From Yponomeuta sedellus (Eukaryota; Arthropoda; Insecta; Lepidoptera; Yponomeutidae): DNA of 64,000 nucleotides. Location: positions 7,044,609-7,108,608 of the forward strand of contig OW203736.1 in assembly GCA_934045075.1 (NCBI GenBank), read 5' to 3'. The notes below the pieces were generated by a model. The model was not told the origin of the DNA. It made no database searches and was given only the letters and a program-made list of their open reading frames with translations. Shown here piece by piece: positions 20,398-30,335 of this stretch. Positions within the stretch are counted from its first letter, which is position 1. Every line of letters begins with the position of its first letter. A program made the translations under genes and the position numbers.

Positions 20398-20850
20398 ATT
20401 TTTGGGGTTCGTAACTCAAAAGGAACAACGGAACCGGTTGTCTGTCCTGCCGTGTGTCCTTTAAGACCTTTTATATCGGAAACGCGTGGAGATATTGAGT
20501 TTAAATATTTACCGTATAATCAAATCTACGGTCTCTTAAAGCTGTGAAAAATGAAACTTTTATGTCGATGCAAAAAAAAGTTACGATCGTTTATGCCGCA
20601 AAAAACTCCTATTTCGATACTCAAGGGGATCAAAATATATAGGGTAGTTTCCGGTGATCTAGAAATATGAAATTTGAAATTACAAATACAGGAGAATAGC
20701 TGAAAACTATAGGTTTCTTATTAAATCATAAAAAAAACTATTCTTTAAAGTACAGGAAAGCTTGGGAAAAGCTGCGACAGTTGATTTCTAAACTCTTCAT
20801 AATGTAATTCAATATTTTGTAAAGTAAATTTGCACTTGGTCAGTTTTTTA
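20398..20850 (+). repeat. Rep-H copy
   Basis: TTTGGGGTTCGTAACTCAAAAGG, AACGCGTGGAGATATTGAG, ATAGGGTAGTTTCCGGTGAT, ending GTAAATTTGCACTTGGTCAG. More diverged than the 11100 copy. Confidence 0.6.
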
Positions 20851-20984
20851 TACTACTTCTATTTTGTTCTTAATGAAAATGTAATTCGCCCATTTTAGAT
20901 TGATTTTCAATTATAACTTCATTTTCACAATCGCGACTCCACGTGATTCTTTTCAAGATAATATTTTTTTTACAATAACTTCCA

Positions 20985-21110
20985 CACAGCACTATCACTT
21001 ATGCTTACCTGGAAGAAATAGCTTTTAGTAATAAGGCCGCCATTTGCACTAGACTTTTAAATAATTTCTGTAATTTCTGTGTACAATAAAGAACATTCTA
21101 TCTATGTCCT
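20985..21110 (+). repeat. Rep-T retroelement 3' end
   Basis: CCTGGAAGAAATAGCTTTTA GTAATAAGGCCGCC ... CTGTGTACAATAAAGAACATTC TATC. The terminus GTACAATAAAG plus TATC/TTATC tail recurs at 24395-24500, 35560-35690 (minus), 36355-36500 (minus), 48450-48560 (minus), 49830-49930 (minus) and before the 51.2 kb TATC array. Confidence 0.65.
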
Positions 21111-21179
21111 GGTCCCAAACTAGGATACGTTGTACTATAGTATCCAGGCAAGGACATTACAATTTTGGAAATACACGCA

Positions 21180-21295
21180 CTGAGGCCATTTGCACTAATT
21201 TAGTACGGCGGTGGAATCGGACCCACGACCTCTGTTTTAGAAGTCAAGCGTGTCAACTATTAGACCATCGAGGCAGTCAATACATTAGAGTCTAT
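21180..21295 (-). mobile_element. tRNA-like SINE fragment
   Basis: Reversed B box (GGAATCGGACCCACGACC) followed by an A-box-like end (ATTAGACCATCGAGGCAG). tRNA-like in shape, but with mismatched stems. Confidence 0.5.
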
Positions 21296-21713
21296 CTGCC
21301 ATCAACAACAATAGTAATAAAAGTAGAAACACTGAACACGAGTCTACATAGCCCGTGTCCCGGGCTAAACTGGAAATAATGTCCTCGGAAAGTTATTTCA
21401 CGGCAGTTGTGAGTTAGCCCAATAGTTCCCGGGGTCTGTAGTAGTAATGTCCACTGAACTAACGAAGGCGGTGTACTAATTAGTTAGACGAAACTTGGTG
21501 AAGTTGGCCCTAAGCCCGACAGTTGCTTGGGCGTGAAAACGGAGAAGGTCCGTTTTGGACTTCAAACTCTGTGTCAGAAAGTCTATTTTGTTTCGTCGTG
21601 GTTCGGGAACTATGAAGGAAGAAAGAAAGGTATCTAGCGACTGTGATCAAGGTTATGTCAACCTTACAGTGCAGATAAAAACCTATTTACAATTCTATAG
21701 ACCAAGGTGGTTT

Positions 21714-22206
21714 TAGACGTGCGCGCCGCCGCGGCGCGCCGCCGCCATAAGGAGGCAGCGCGCCGCCGCCATAAGGAGGCAGCGCGCCGCCGCCGCCGCC
21801 GGTAGTTTAAAATTCGCGCCGGACAAAACCCGCAAGAGCGTTTATCATCGTTAGCACAGACTCTGTTATGCATTCCAGCAACCAGCACTCCGAGCGAAAG
21901 AGTGTTTTCGGTTGCTGGATTGGTTTTAACAGCCAAAAGGTCCCGGCTGAGTCCATTTAGGGTAAACAAAATAATTTTTGTGCACGACAACTATAAAAGT
22001 TGCAAACAATTTCTGTCAAGCAATTTCTGTCAAGAAAAGTGACTATCATCTTTTTAATAAAGTTCTTTTGTTTAAGCGTGGTTTTTCATTATACGTTTAG
22101 GTTTAATGGAAAGTCGAAAAATCCCACGCCGCCGGCGTTACGCCGCCGCCGTGGATTTTTTCGCGGCGCGCCGCCGCCCGATTTTTTTCGACCGGCGCGC
22201 ACGTCT
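21714..22206 (-). mobile_element. GC-rich hAT-like element
   Basis: Ends AGACGTGCGCGCC (left) and GGCGCGCACGTCT (right) are inverted; flanks GGTGGTTT (21706-21713) and GGTGGTTA (22207-22214) form an 8-bp TSD with one mismatch, the size used by hAT transposons. Both ends carry extremely GC-rich subterminal DNA; on the left a 24-bp unit with GCCGCCATAAGGAGGCAGCG is repeated in tandem. About 493 bp, non-autonomous. Confidence 0.65.
21800..21965 (-). pseudogene. hAT transposase C-terminal dimerisation remnant
   Basis: Minus-strand frames with shifts give LSRDLLAV, a short insertion, PAT, then FARSAG in another frame, and NDD followed by GFVRREF-like residues. In hAT transposases the C-terminal dimerisation region has the order AR.LL..PAT...ER.FS..G......R..L..DN...L.F...NF; the order and spacing fit. 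The terminal residues run into the GC-rich subterminal repeat, as expected for a transposase ending near the 3' TIR. Frameshifts make it non-functional. This is the only part of the transposase present. Confidence 0.5.
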
Positions 22207-22214
22207 GGTGGTTA

Positions 22215-22595
22215 TTATTTAAGTATTATATATTACATTTTAAATTCTTGTTTAAATATCTAAGTATCTACGTAATTATAAGTACGTACTCCTTAACGCA
22301 AGTATATACCTACTTTAATACCTCAGACACCATTCAACTGAATAGTCCTTTTATTTGCATCCTCTATATCGACTTTAGTCTATCACATTGTGAAACATTG
22401 CCCAACCATTATTGGATAGGAAATACGAAATTAATCACATTATAGTCTGCAATCCCAAATAGGCCATAGCCAATCCAATCGAATAATAACATCAAATGTA
22501 ATTAAAACATATTACTGGTAGGATTACACTTTGCTAGAGCCGACACTAAGAAATTTAACTACTTTAAAATCTCATAATATGGATGCTAAGTCGAC
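22215..22595. other. no gene seen
   Basis: AT-rich flank of the hAT-like element. Confidence 0.4.
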
Positions 22596-22599
22596 CACA

Positions 22600-22680
22600 T
22601 TAATGTATCTATCTCGCAGGGCTAGGCAGAGACCAGGGCCTGTTACTTGCCACGAGACACGGAGATCTTTACGTTTTTAT
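22600..22680 (-). mobile_element. LINE-K 3' scrap
   Basis: GGCTAGGCAGAGACCAGGG CCTGTTACTTGCCACGA is a diverged reverse copy of the LINE-K end (CAAGTGGCAGTCCCTGGTCT). Confidence 0.5.
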
Positions 22681-22684
22681 TTAC

Positions 22685-23235
22685 TTATGAGCATTAACTG
22701 TGAATAATTAATCATTGCTACGCTATGCTATTTGACAAGGAAAACTTCCACGTTCTGATTTCAATTATCGTTTTTTATAAAAATCAAAGGATAAGGATAC
22801 AGATGGCCACAATTATACAAATAGCTAAACGGAGTGTGATATATTTTTTAAACGTGTGGGTATTAATATAAATACTATTTAAAACTGACTGCATGTGATA
22901 GCTTTACACTCTCTGCGCTAACAAATTGTCTGGCCAACCTGGTCCTACTAACATAGTAACAGCAGAACTCTCGTTGGGTAACCCGATGGAGCCTGGGCTT
23001 AGCCATGAGGGATCTGGACTACTTTATCAATACTGGGGTTGGATACAATTAGGAACTTGAGTCCTTGATCGATCGGAAGACTTCCGGGTCCGGTGTCCAT
23101 TTGTAAGGGCCTACCGGGATGCGCCTTTGTCTCTTTGTTTGCTATCTGTGTTCAATTAAACAAAACTAGTAAATACTCTCACACTATGTACCCTAAAGTT
23201 TGAAACAATCACCTGGCATATGCCTTGTCTTTTTA
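22685..23235. other. no gene seen
   Basis: Plain DNA; 22960-23120 is less AT-rich but has no long open frame. Confidence 0.4.
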
Positions 23236-23239
23236 ATGG

Positions 23240-23345
23240 CTAACATTTTACATTGTACATTGACATTCAGCAAACAGAATTTAAATTCTTTACGTTGAAA
23301 TAAATTGATTTGAATTTGAAATTGAATTTGAATGATTTCCCGAGT
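23240..23345. repeat. Rep-E 3' end with TTGAA tail
   Basis: TACATTGACATTCAGCAAAC, TTCTTTACGTTGAAATAAA, then repeated TTTGAA/ATTGAA units, consistent with a retroelement 3' end in minus sense relative to 15905-16170. Confidence 0.55.
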
Positions 23346-23404
23346 AATAGCCTCCGATTATTATACTTTCAAAAGACTTTTCATCGTAGTTTTTTTTAGG
23401 TAAA

Positions 23405-23560
23405 CATCGAGAGAAAACCTGAGCGTCTGAGGGTTAAAATACCTCAGCGCTTGAAATTAACAATACACGGTGGGCACGCAAGGTAATTAAGCACATTCTC
23501 TCTCTGAGAGAGCCCTGTGGCATGCAGTGGGACTTTTATAGACTGCTTATTGTCTGTACT
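23405..23560 (+). mobile_element. SINE-B 3' half
   Basis: Sense: CGAGAGAAAACCTGAGCGTC, CAGCGCTTGAAATTAAC, GGTGGGCACGCAAGG, GAGAGAGCCCTGTGGCATGC AGTGGG. The tRNA-like head is missing. Confidence 0.65.
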
Positions 23561-23564
23561 TTAA

Positions 23565-24390
23565 GTACATACTTACATTATTACTTTCCGTCGTAAGGTT
23601 GTATGGATTTTTTATGGAAATTGCTTTTATTTTAGCAATAAGGCTGCCAATTGTACTTTGTATCTTTACATAAAAAAAATATTTATTTAAAAAACCACTT
23701 TACACAAAGTTACAAAGGGTATGAGAAGGTTAAAAATTAATTGGTTTATGTTAAGGATAAAACAACAATGTTTACCGGCGACCCCCACACTAGACGATAG
23801 TCTGTATAGTGTCAAGTAGATTGGACATTTTAACATTAGGGCGACGGTTAGGAAACAGATTAATATTACAATATTAAGGTTGCAAAAAATTAAGGTTAGA
23901 ATAAATTAAGTTATAAAAAAAAAACTTAAGTGTGTGTGTGTTTGGGTGTGTGTGTTTGTGTGTGAGGGTGTGTGTGTGTGTGTGTGTATGTCGTGTCATA
24001 TGAGCAAGCAGAATATGTGTGAGCAATGAGATCTATTTAATAATTCTTAGAATGTCCTCGGTGGGCTCGTAGCCTAGGCCGATGAGGTATTTCAAAATAT
24101 TTTGCCTAGCTTGATAAAGGGAGGATCCTTTTAGCTGGCATTTCTGGAACAACCTATTAAACAAGAAAGGGCCAAGAAAAGGTGGGAAACGTTGGGCAAA
24201 TGTCGTTTTACAACGGGGAATGGGAATTCGTATGTACCGTTTAGTCGATACTGTATAATAAGTGATTTAAATGCGAATAAGTGTTATAAAAATGAAAATC
24301 TGACGGACTGAGAGAACTTGAGCCAGTGAATAGAGATCTGTGGTGGGGAATCTGTAGGGTTTGTTGTACGAGACTTTCAGTATTGACCTT
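23565..24390. other. no gene; repeat-like AT-rich DNA
   Basis: Includes the GT microsatellite. 24040-24240 is a less AT-rich stretch (CTCGGTGGGCTCGTAGCCTA) possibly from the body of the Rep-T element that ends at 24500. Confidence 0.4.
23931..23990. repeat. GT microsatellite
   Basis: Interrupted (TG)n with TTTG and AGGG breaks. Confidence 0.85.
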
Positions 24391-24394
24391 TGGT

Positions 24395-24510
24395 TTCTTT
24401 CTAAGATGATTAAGTGGGATTTGGCAGCTCCTGCCCTGCCCCAGCGGCAACATGTTTTATAATATGTGATCTGGTGTACAATAAAGAATATTCTTATCTT
24501 ATCTTACTTT
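24395..24510 (+). repeat. Rep-T retroelement 3' end
   Basis: CTGGTGTACAATAAAGAATA TTCTTATCTTATC: poly(A)-signal-like terminus followed by a TTATC tail. Confidence 0.65.
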
Positions 24511-24717
24511 ATTTCTGTTTGTTTCTTGCTTGTAGAATGTTTATGTCGAGTACTGTGCCGCTAAATAAATATTTTTATCTATGTATCTATCTACTTAAGA
24601 AAAGATTTTTCATACAAATTATTCTCGAGATTATAATTTACTCTTGATAAGTTTATTTCCACCGAGGGTGAAGGAAGAAATATTGACGAAACAATTTAAA
24701 TATTGGGAATGTGAGTA

Positions 24718-25012
24718 GAAGGGCTGGTAAGGGACGCCCCAAGCGGACATACATCGACCAAATAGGGGATGTCATACAAAGTGTGTCATACAAACTCCCA
24801 TGTCCACAGATCTCGTTAGCCCTATACTAAGTACAACTAAATGAATGTATTAGCAAAGGGGAAAATAAAAAGTACACGGAACCGGCGTGCGTGCATGCAA
24901 CGACTGATGAAGCGAAGGTCAGGACCGTAGCAAGTGGCAGTCCCTGGTCTCTGCCTACCCCTCTGGGATACAGGCGCGAGGTTATGTATGTATGTATGTA
25001 TGTTTGTTTGTT
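24718..25012 (+). mobile_element. LINE-K 3' end with an internal insertion
   Basis: GGTAAGGGACGCCCCAAGCG (GKGRPKRTYIDQIGD), then a foreign segment of about 65 bp (24776-24841), then ATTAGCAAAGGGGAAAATAA, the RACMQ stretch, GGCAGTCCCTGGTCTCTGCC and a TATG tail (24984-25000). The insert shares AGATCTCGTTAGCCCTATAC with 7955-8000, so it is itself a small repeat. Confidence 0.7.
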
Positions 25013-25475
25013 TAATCAGCATTTTCCCCGTTTTATCAATGTTTATCCACTGCTACTCAACAAATGTTTACCATGAATGCTCAACAAATGTTTACCAACA
25101 AATGTTAAGCATGCGATGGGGACCTATTGTCTGCCTCAACTGCCCTGCCCTGTACTGAACTGTGCTGCGCTGTGCTGCGTCGCCTGCGTCTGCATGCGCC
25201 CAGCCTAAGGGTGACTTTGCGACAAAAATGTAAAGGCCCTTTTGTCGACGGTACAATAAAAGGTTTCTCTACTTTATTTCACTCTAAAAGCTTCATCTAC
25301 TACAAAAGAATATTTTTCTTTGCGCATTTTACTTACTTACTTAATTTAATTACTTAAGAATATTCCTTTGCGCGACAAGATCACAAATTGTGTCATCTTA
25401 AATTTAGATAACTCAATGAAAAATAAAAGTGGTTCCAATGTTATCTATTACCAAATCTATTACCATAGTTGGAAA
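25013..25475. other. no gene; CTG/TGC-rich patch
   Basis: 25060-25110 repeats CAACAAATGTTTACCA; 25130-25200 is rich in CTGTGCTGCGC. No coding evidence. Confidence 0.4.
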
Positions 25476-25479
25476 AATC

Positions 25480-25570
25480 GATGGTAGCGCAGCGGTAGAG
25501 ACTCACATTTGCAAGGTTGTAGGTTCTAATCCACCGGGATTAGAACCCACAACCTCGCAAATGTAAGTAT
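25480..25570. mobile_element. tRNA-like SINE head with snap-back palindrome
   Basis: A-box region GATGGTAGCGCAGCGGTAGA leads to a B-box-like GGTTCTAATCC, which at once folds back: arms 25502-25532 and 25537-25567 (31 bp, few mismatches), 4-nt loop. After the palindrome the text continues as SINE-B-like body (CAATGACTTAGTTTCCTAAG). Confidence 0.7.
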
Positions 25571-25574
25571 CCGA

Positions 25575-25840
25575 TGTATCAATGACTTAGTTTCCTAAGT
25601 AACGTACATTTAGTTAGACTTAAGATTTCCGCTTAGCCTCACAGTTGGTCATTGTGCTTAGCAACCGCTGAGGAATATTAACACTTTAAACATTAAGATT
25701 TCCTCGCGATGGTTTCCTTCACGGTTAGCGAGTGATAATGCTACTACAACTTCACACATGTACATAACTTAGAAAACAAGGTCATTGGTATATACCAGGA
25801 CTTGAACTCAGGACCTCTTGACTGAGAAGCTAGCAGAGAT
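25575..25840 (-). mobile_element. SINE-B copy, composite
   Basis: A short sense piece (TGACTTAGTTTCCTAAGT) is followed by a reversed SINE-B: AAGATTTCCGCTTAGCCTCA, GATTTCCTCGCGATGGTTTC, ACATAACTTAGAAAACAAGG and a degraded reversed B box. Opposite orientations joined in one locus. Confidence 0.65.
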
Positions 25841-25903
25841 TAACCACAGGCGTTTAAATGTGCCTTTGTATCTGGCATCTATTATCTAGCTTTCACGTAC
25901 TTA

Positions 25904-26068
25904 TTAAAAAACCTATTTAGAGGCTAAAAATTTCACCCATGCCGGGATTCGAACCCGCAACCTCTGGCTATCCGTGCCAGCGCTCTACCAATTGAGCCAA
26001 TGGGCGACTCACGGCATCAGTGAAATTTCGAACCTCTTTACACCATTCTCTGTATTACGTACAGAGAA
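25904..26068 (-). mobile_element. PalSINE copy ending at the internal oligo-T
   Basis: TSD TTTCACGTACTTA (25891-25903, 26069-26081). Read on the minus strand it starts inside the upstream domain, carries the whole tRNA-like body and ends AATAGGTTTTTTAA, with no tail. So a retroposed copy exists whose 3' end is the oligo-T run that forms the outer edge of the inverted arms elsewhere. Confidence 0.8.
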
Positions 26069-26129
26069 TTTCACGTACTTAGTTTCTAAGTGATATTATT
26101 ATATATTTACACAATATCACACTTCAGTT

Positions 26130-26290
26130 GTGTTTTTCTAAGTTAAGTACATTTGTGAAGGTATAGTAGCTACACCACTCGCTGTCTGCAAAGGAAAACA
26201 TCCTGAGGAAACCCTTTTATCTGTACCTCAGGGTTTGCCACGTATAATGTCTCAACTAAGAGGCTAAGTTCGCGAATCTCAGGTCTAACT
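26130..26290 (+). mobile_element. SINE-B 3' half
   Basis: Sense: AAGTACATTTGTGAAGGTAT, GGAAAACATCCTGAGGAAAC, CCACGTATAATGTCTCAACT, GAATCTCAGGTCTAACT. No head. Confidence 0.65.
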
Positions 26291-26357
26291 CGATTAGACT
26301 AGACCATAGTTGGAATCGAGTCGACTTACATAACATAATATAATAATATTCTAAGAA

Positions 26358-26548
26358 CATACATACATACATACATACATACATACATACATACATACAT
26401 ACATACATACATACATACATACATACATACATACATACATACATACATACATACATACATACATACATACATACATACATACATACATACATACATACAT
26501 ACATACATACATACATACATACATACATACATACATACATACATACAT
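26358..26548. repeat. CATA microsatellite, about 190 bp
   Basis: Pure (ACAT)n of about 47 units. It produces the MYVC-type open frames on the minus strand, which are artefacts. Confidence 0.95.
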
Positions 26549-26574
26549 AGTTCTTATTCATCAGCTGCTGCTGG

Positions 26575-26725
26575 AGACAAAAAAAACTCAGGTCTTGGAT
26601 GTTCATATGTTTCTGGTACCCATTATGTTATTTTTATTCTGGTACCCGTTATGTTATTATCAGCCCACCGCTGCCCGCTGCTGGGTATAGGTCTTTCCCC
26701 CCTTTCCCCCTTCTCACGATCTCTT
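26575..26725. mobile_element. SINE-C scrap and reversed LINE-R end
   Basis: CTCAGGTCTTGGATGTTCAT then TTTCTGGTACCC is a SINE-C body scrap with a small duplication. 26660-26700 (CAGCCCACCGCTGCCCGCTG, CTGGGTATAGG) is a reversed VQQW-type LINE terminus. Confidence 0.5.
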
Positions 26726-27270
26726 ACCACATCCCGATGCTGACTCCACTACATCGTCCGACCGTCGAGTCTGAGCTAGTTATTCAAGCGAGGACAATCA
26801 ACGTCCAGCGCATACGTCTTGACGGCCATTCCTCGTTTACAGTCTAATGAATAGTAACTATTCAATCCGCCTTAATTAATGTGCATACGCACACCGACCC
26901 CCTAATCTTACGCATCAAACTGCTGATGCAGAGACAGCTTTCGATATTTCTGTACTGCTCTAGGCTTTATTGTACGACAGAGAAGAAGACAGAGTTTCGC
27001 AGATTTTGATCCGATAAATGGGAATTGAATCGGGAGGGTCAAAATGTCGGATGGACTGTGATGTGACTGCATTGATTAAATCCTTAATTGTCTGGTAGTT
27101 TTCCGTAGCACTTTAGATAGCTTATCTTTTAGTGGATTTTCGTAGATAGGTACTGTGATTATTAATGTCTACGTTATTGGAATAGCGCAAAACTGAAAAT
27201 CGTTTCTTTGGTATCGATATTCAAAACTAGTATCAATAAGCAAGATTCAAGACAGTTCAAGATTCTGAAT
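26725..27270. other. no gene seen
   Basis: Nothing recognised. Confidence 0.4.
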
Positions 27271-27284
27271 TTAGTTTAGTTATT

Positions 27285-27409
27285 ACACTATTTTTATTTT
27301 TAATGCACTAACCCGTGCTAAGGAACAAATTTAAAAACCTATTTAGAGGCTAAAAATTTCACCCATGCCGGCATGGGTGAAATTTTTAGCCTCTAAATAG
27401 GTTTTTAAA
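27285..27409 (-). mobile_element. minimal PalSINE hairpin, tRNA part lost
   Basis: TSD TTAGTTTAGTTATT (27271-27284, 27410-27423). The element is the reversed tail followed by a perfect palindrome of about 40-bp arms with no loop, centred at 27369/27370 (CCCATGCCGGCATGGG). Both promoter boxes are gone. 125 bp. Confidence 0.9.
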
Positions 27410-27529
27410 TTAGTTTAGTTATTTTAATTCAAAATCATCGCCAATATTGACGTTTCATTATTTTATCGAGTTAGCATCTTGATTGAGCCGAATGGAACTG
27501 AATTAAAAGAAAAACGACAAGTGCAAGTC

Positions 27530-28020
27530 ATACTCACCCACCGAAGGTTCCGTATAAATTGTTAAGTACAATATTTACATATTATAAATATTTCAGGAAT
27601 ACAGTGTCGCAGTTTTTTCCGAGCTTTCCCCAAACTTCCAAGACAATTTTTTTCATGATTTCATTATAAATGTATAGTTTTCAGATTTTTTCTTTTACTT
27701 TTAGTCTAAGATGACATTGCGTGCCTAATTTCACATTTCTAGGGCAACGGAAGTACCCTATAAATTTTGATTCTCTTCCTTAATTCGCTCAAAATACAAG
27801 TTTTTTTGCGGTGTAAATGTCCGTAGTTTTTTTACGTTAATTTAGAAAATCCATTTTTTTAGATTTTCAAAGGACTATAAATTTGAGTTTATGGTTTTAA
27901 CGTCCTCTTGATACTTCCACGCGTTTCCGATATACAGGGTCTTGACAGATAGACGGACGGACGGAAAGAAAACTAAGTTATCCTATAAGGGTTCCGTGTG
28001 GTCTTTCCTTGAGGTACAGA
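27530..28020 (-). repeat. Rep-H copy
   Basis: Reversed: AACGGAAGTACCCTATA, CTTCCACGCGTTTCCGATAT, AGACGGACGGACGG, AAGGGTTCCGTGTGGTC. Diverged. Confidence 0.6.
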
Positions 28021-28029
28021 TCCCTATTC

Positions 28030-29260
28030 AATTAAATGCACATTCAAGTTCATATTAAACTTTGATCCGACCACGGCTTCGAAAGTCACAAACTGTGTCA
28101 TCGTAGATATGCTTTTCGGCTCCGGTACATTACCGTTACCGAAAAGTTCTCATCACCTTTCCGCCCGGAAGACTTTTTAGACGTGCATGAAATTAACGAT
28201 CAATCAGCGATCACCGCTTCGAACATGTGTTGTGCTCAGTGTACTGTTAACTGGACCACCTCAGGCAATTATGGCCTTTATCGTGAAGGCATTGAGGCGA
28301 CTTTTCCCTAAACAGAAAGGATTGGTCCGCTCGCCCCATTGGAATCGAATATAGCTGAGTATTCATCCGGAGTTTGGCTGGCTTCTAACTCAAATGTGCT
28401 ATTTTGTGTTTAGGCACATTCTCGGAATGATAGTCGTTTAAAGGCCCTGTTTAGGAGAGATAAATCACGCGGAAATAGACAGTGTTGTGTGTGAAATTAT
28501 TAGGCAGATGCTGCCACAGCCTCGTTATGGTAATAAATTATGCCAAAAGACCCATCAGCTTAGCTGTTCGATAGCATTTATTGTGCGATTTAGTTGTGGC
28601 AACTAACGAAGTGAAATAAGTCTATCTACAAGTATTGGAACTATTTTCAAGGCCTTCAACACAAGTTTGTTTCTAACGATGATAAAGTAGAAAGTTACCT
28701 ATTTCGCATGCCGCTAAAGCTCTAAGGGACGCCTTATGGACCCGCTAAGGCGTATAACGTCCAAGAGATTGCGTTTTAAAGCTTTGCCATCTGCAAAAGG
28801 GCTGAATAGCACATATAGGCTCTCATCTGGAGTGCAGGTACGTAAGGTTGAAATGTTGGATGATATTTTGATCCCAAACTGGTTTCCTAAAACTCCAATA
28901 ATGACCAATCTAGAAACAAATGGAGACGTAATAGATCAATAGCAAAAGTTTCTGAGAGCGACACACTGAATTATAGCTAATGTCCCTGAAACGAGCCTTA
29001 TGTCATGTGATATGACTGACAAGCGTGTTGGCAAAATAGGATCCAGATGTTTTGTCAGGCTTAGGACATTAGTTATGTTAGAGTATTAAGAAACAGAAAG
29101 TACAACCTAAATTCTCACCTCCAAAAACTAGACAATTTAATGTGTTTTGATGTTAGAACATTTCTGAGGTAGTAGATAGATAGATAGAGAACATTTTACT
29201 GTAGTACTTACTCATACCGTTATATTAGTTCGGCCCTTGAAGATACAATAAAACATGGTA
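28030..29260. other. low-repeat stretch, no gene assigned
   Basis: One of the least repetitive parts of the window; 28030-28520 is relatively GC-rich. Short opposing frames at 28714-28942 have no recognised motif and each is a shadow of the other. It could hold a conserved element or an unrecognised exon. Confidence 0.35.
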
Positions 29261-29264
29261 CAAA

Positions 29265-29450
29265 ACAACCCTGTGCCCCAGCAGTTGGGACATACAAAGG
29301 GTTGATGTCATCATTATTATCACAGTACACAATTGTTTAACATGTTGAAGGAAGCATAAAATTCTCCATGATAAATCGCATCTTGGACCAAAGACCTATG
29401 CCAGCAGAAGGCAGAAATGGATGATGAAGATAATAATAAGTCTTTTGCAG
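29265..29450 (+). mobile_element. LINE 3' scraps
   Basis: 29268-29310 is the LINE-R/5S-SINE end (CTGTGCCCCAGCAGTTGGGA CATACAAAGGGTTGAT). 29385-29450 (ACCAAAGACCTATGCCAGCA ... GATGATGAAGATAATAAT) is another LINE terminus with GAT tail. Confidence 0.55.
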
Positions 29451-29599
29451 TCGCCAAAGACACGAATATGATGACTAAAGCCAGCGGACGCGAGGCTCAA
29501 GCGCCAAAAGTATTGCCCTTATGAGTTATTATGCTTTTGTTTCACTTGCGGAGGAGTTTTGGGTCTGGCGTGCACAGCCAAAGGTTTTTTTTTAGGGAA

Positions 29600-29865
29600 C
29601 TGGGGTGAGGGGTTTGAGGGACCGTGGACTTGATTGCCGGTCCGGTACGTATCTAAACCAAAAGATCTCTTTGACGGTGCAACATGGCAATGTTGCCAGA
29701 CTTTGGTTCAGATGTTTTCCGGGGTGCTTTGTTTGGTTCGGATTTTTTGGTATGCTAAAATTATTAATTATCATTTTTTGTTTTAGTGGTGCATTTTGTC
29801 CGAATTTTCTAATGTTTTATGTGTGTCTTTGCGTGACCTTATGTGATGTTGCCATTCTAAAGTAA
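29600..29865 (+). mobile_element. LINE-J C-terminal remnant
   Basis: An 86-codon plus-strand frame contains KISLTVQHGNVARLW, homologous to ISLAVQRGNAASVMG at 60890 and VDRSLAIHRANAASIL at 58160. This motif lies near the C-terminus of an insect non-LTR element. The frame is open, but downstream residues are hydrophobic and probably 3' UTR read-through. Clade uncertain. Confidence 0.6.
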
Positions 29866-29964
29866 AAAAATATTCTTAGAAGATACAAAAAGTAATCGGC
29901 AAGTTTCAAACTGATAGTCTTTATATGAGTAGCAATCTACGAACCGTGGATGTGAATGAGTAAG

Positions 29965-30045
29965 AAATCCCGGAAGATGGCGTGGTAGGGGAAAGGCCCA
30001 GCCCAGCAGTGGGCAGAGGTAAGCTGATGATGATGATGATCTACA
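29965..30045 (+). mobile_element. LINE 3' end with GAT tail
   Basis: GGGGAAAGGCCCAGCCCAGC AGTGGGCAGAGGTAAGCTGATGATGATGATGA: terminus type of RTE-like elements. Confidence 0.6.
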
Positions 30046-30164
30046 AATCCAGTATAAAGTTATAAAAATCATCTGATGGCGTAGTACAACTATCACTGGT
30101 AAAACGTAACATGGAAAAATTCAGTTAGTTCGCTTTGAAACACTATAAGGTCAGTCTAGCGGTA

Positions 30165-30335
30165 CGAAAGCACGTTGGTGTAGCGGTATCACGTCTGATT
30201 AGCATTCTGGAGGTCCTGGGTTTGATTGCCACTGGGCCGTCCCCCAGTAGGAATCGAACATACAGTAGTACATTCGTAGAAATGGCCTTAGTCTGGGTGT
30301 ATTTTCATGATTGTGATGTAGTTACGGTTATCATA
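30165..30335 (+). mobile_element. tRNA-derived SINE, fourth family
   Basis: A-box region GTTGGTGTAGCGGTATCACG, anticodon-like loop TTAGCAT, B box GGGTTTGATTGCC, then body GGAATCGAACATACAGTAGT and TTTTCATGATTGTGATG. Resembles an alanine-type tRNA head but has mismatched stems. The 76-codon frame over it is incidental. Confidence 0.55.

Noticed and set aside
21900..22120. Direct GC-rich exon or CpG-island promoter
   Set aside because: The GC-rich blocks are symmetric ends of one element with an 8-bp duplication.
26256..26606. 116-codon MYVC frame
   Set aside because: Same microsatellite artefact.
28714..28942. Small gene at a repeat-poor site
   Set aside because: Two opposing frames of similar length, no motif, no splice or start evidence.
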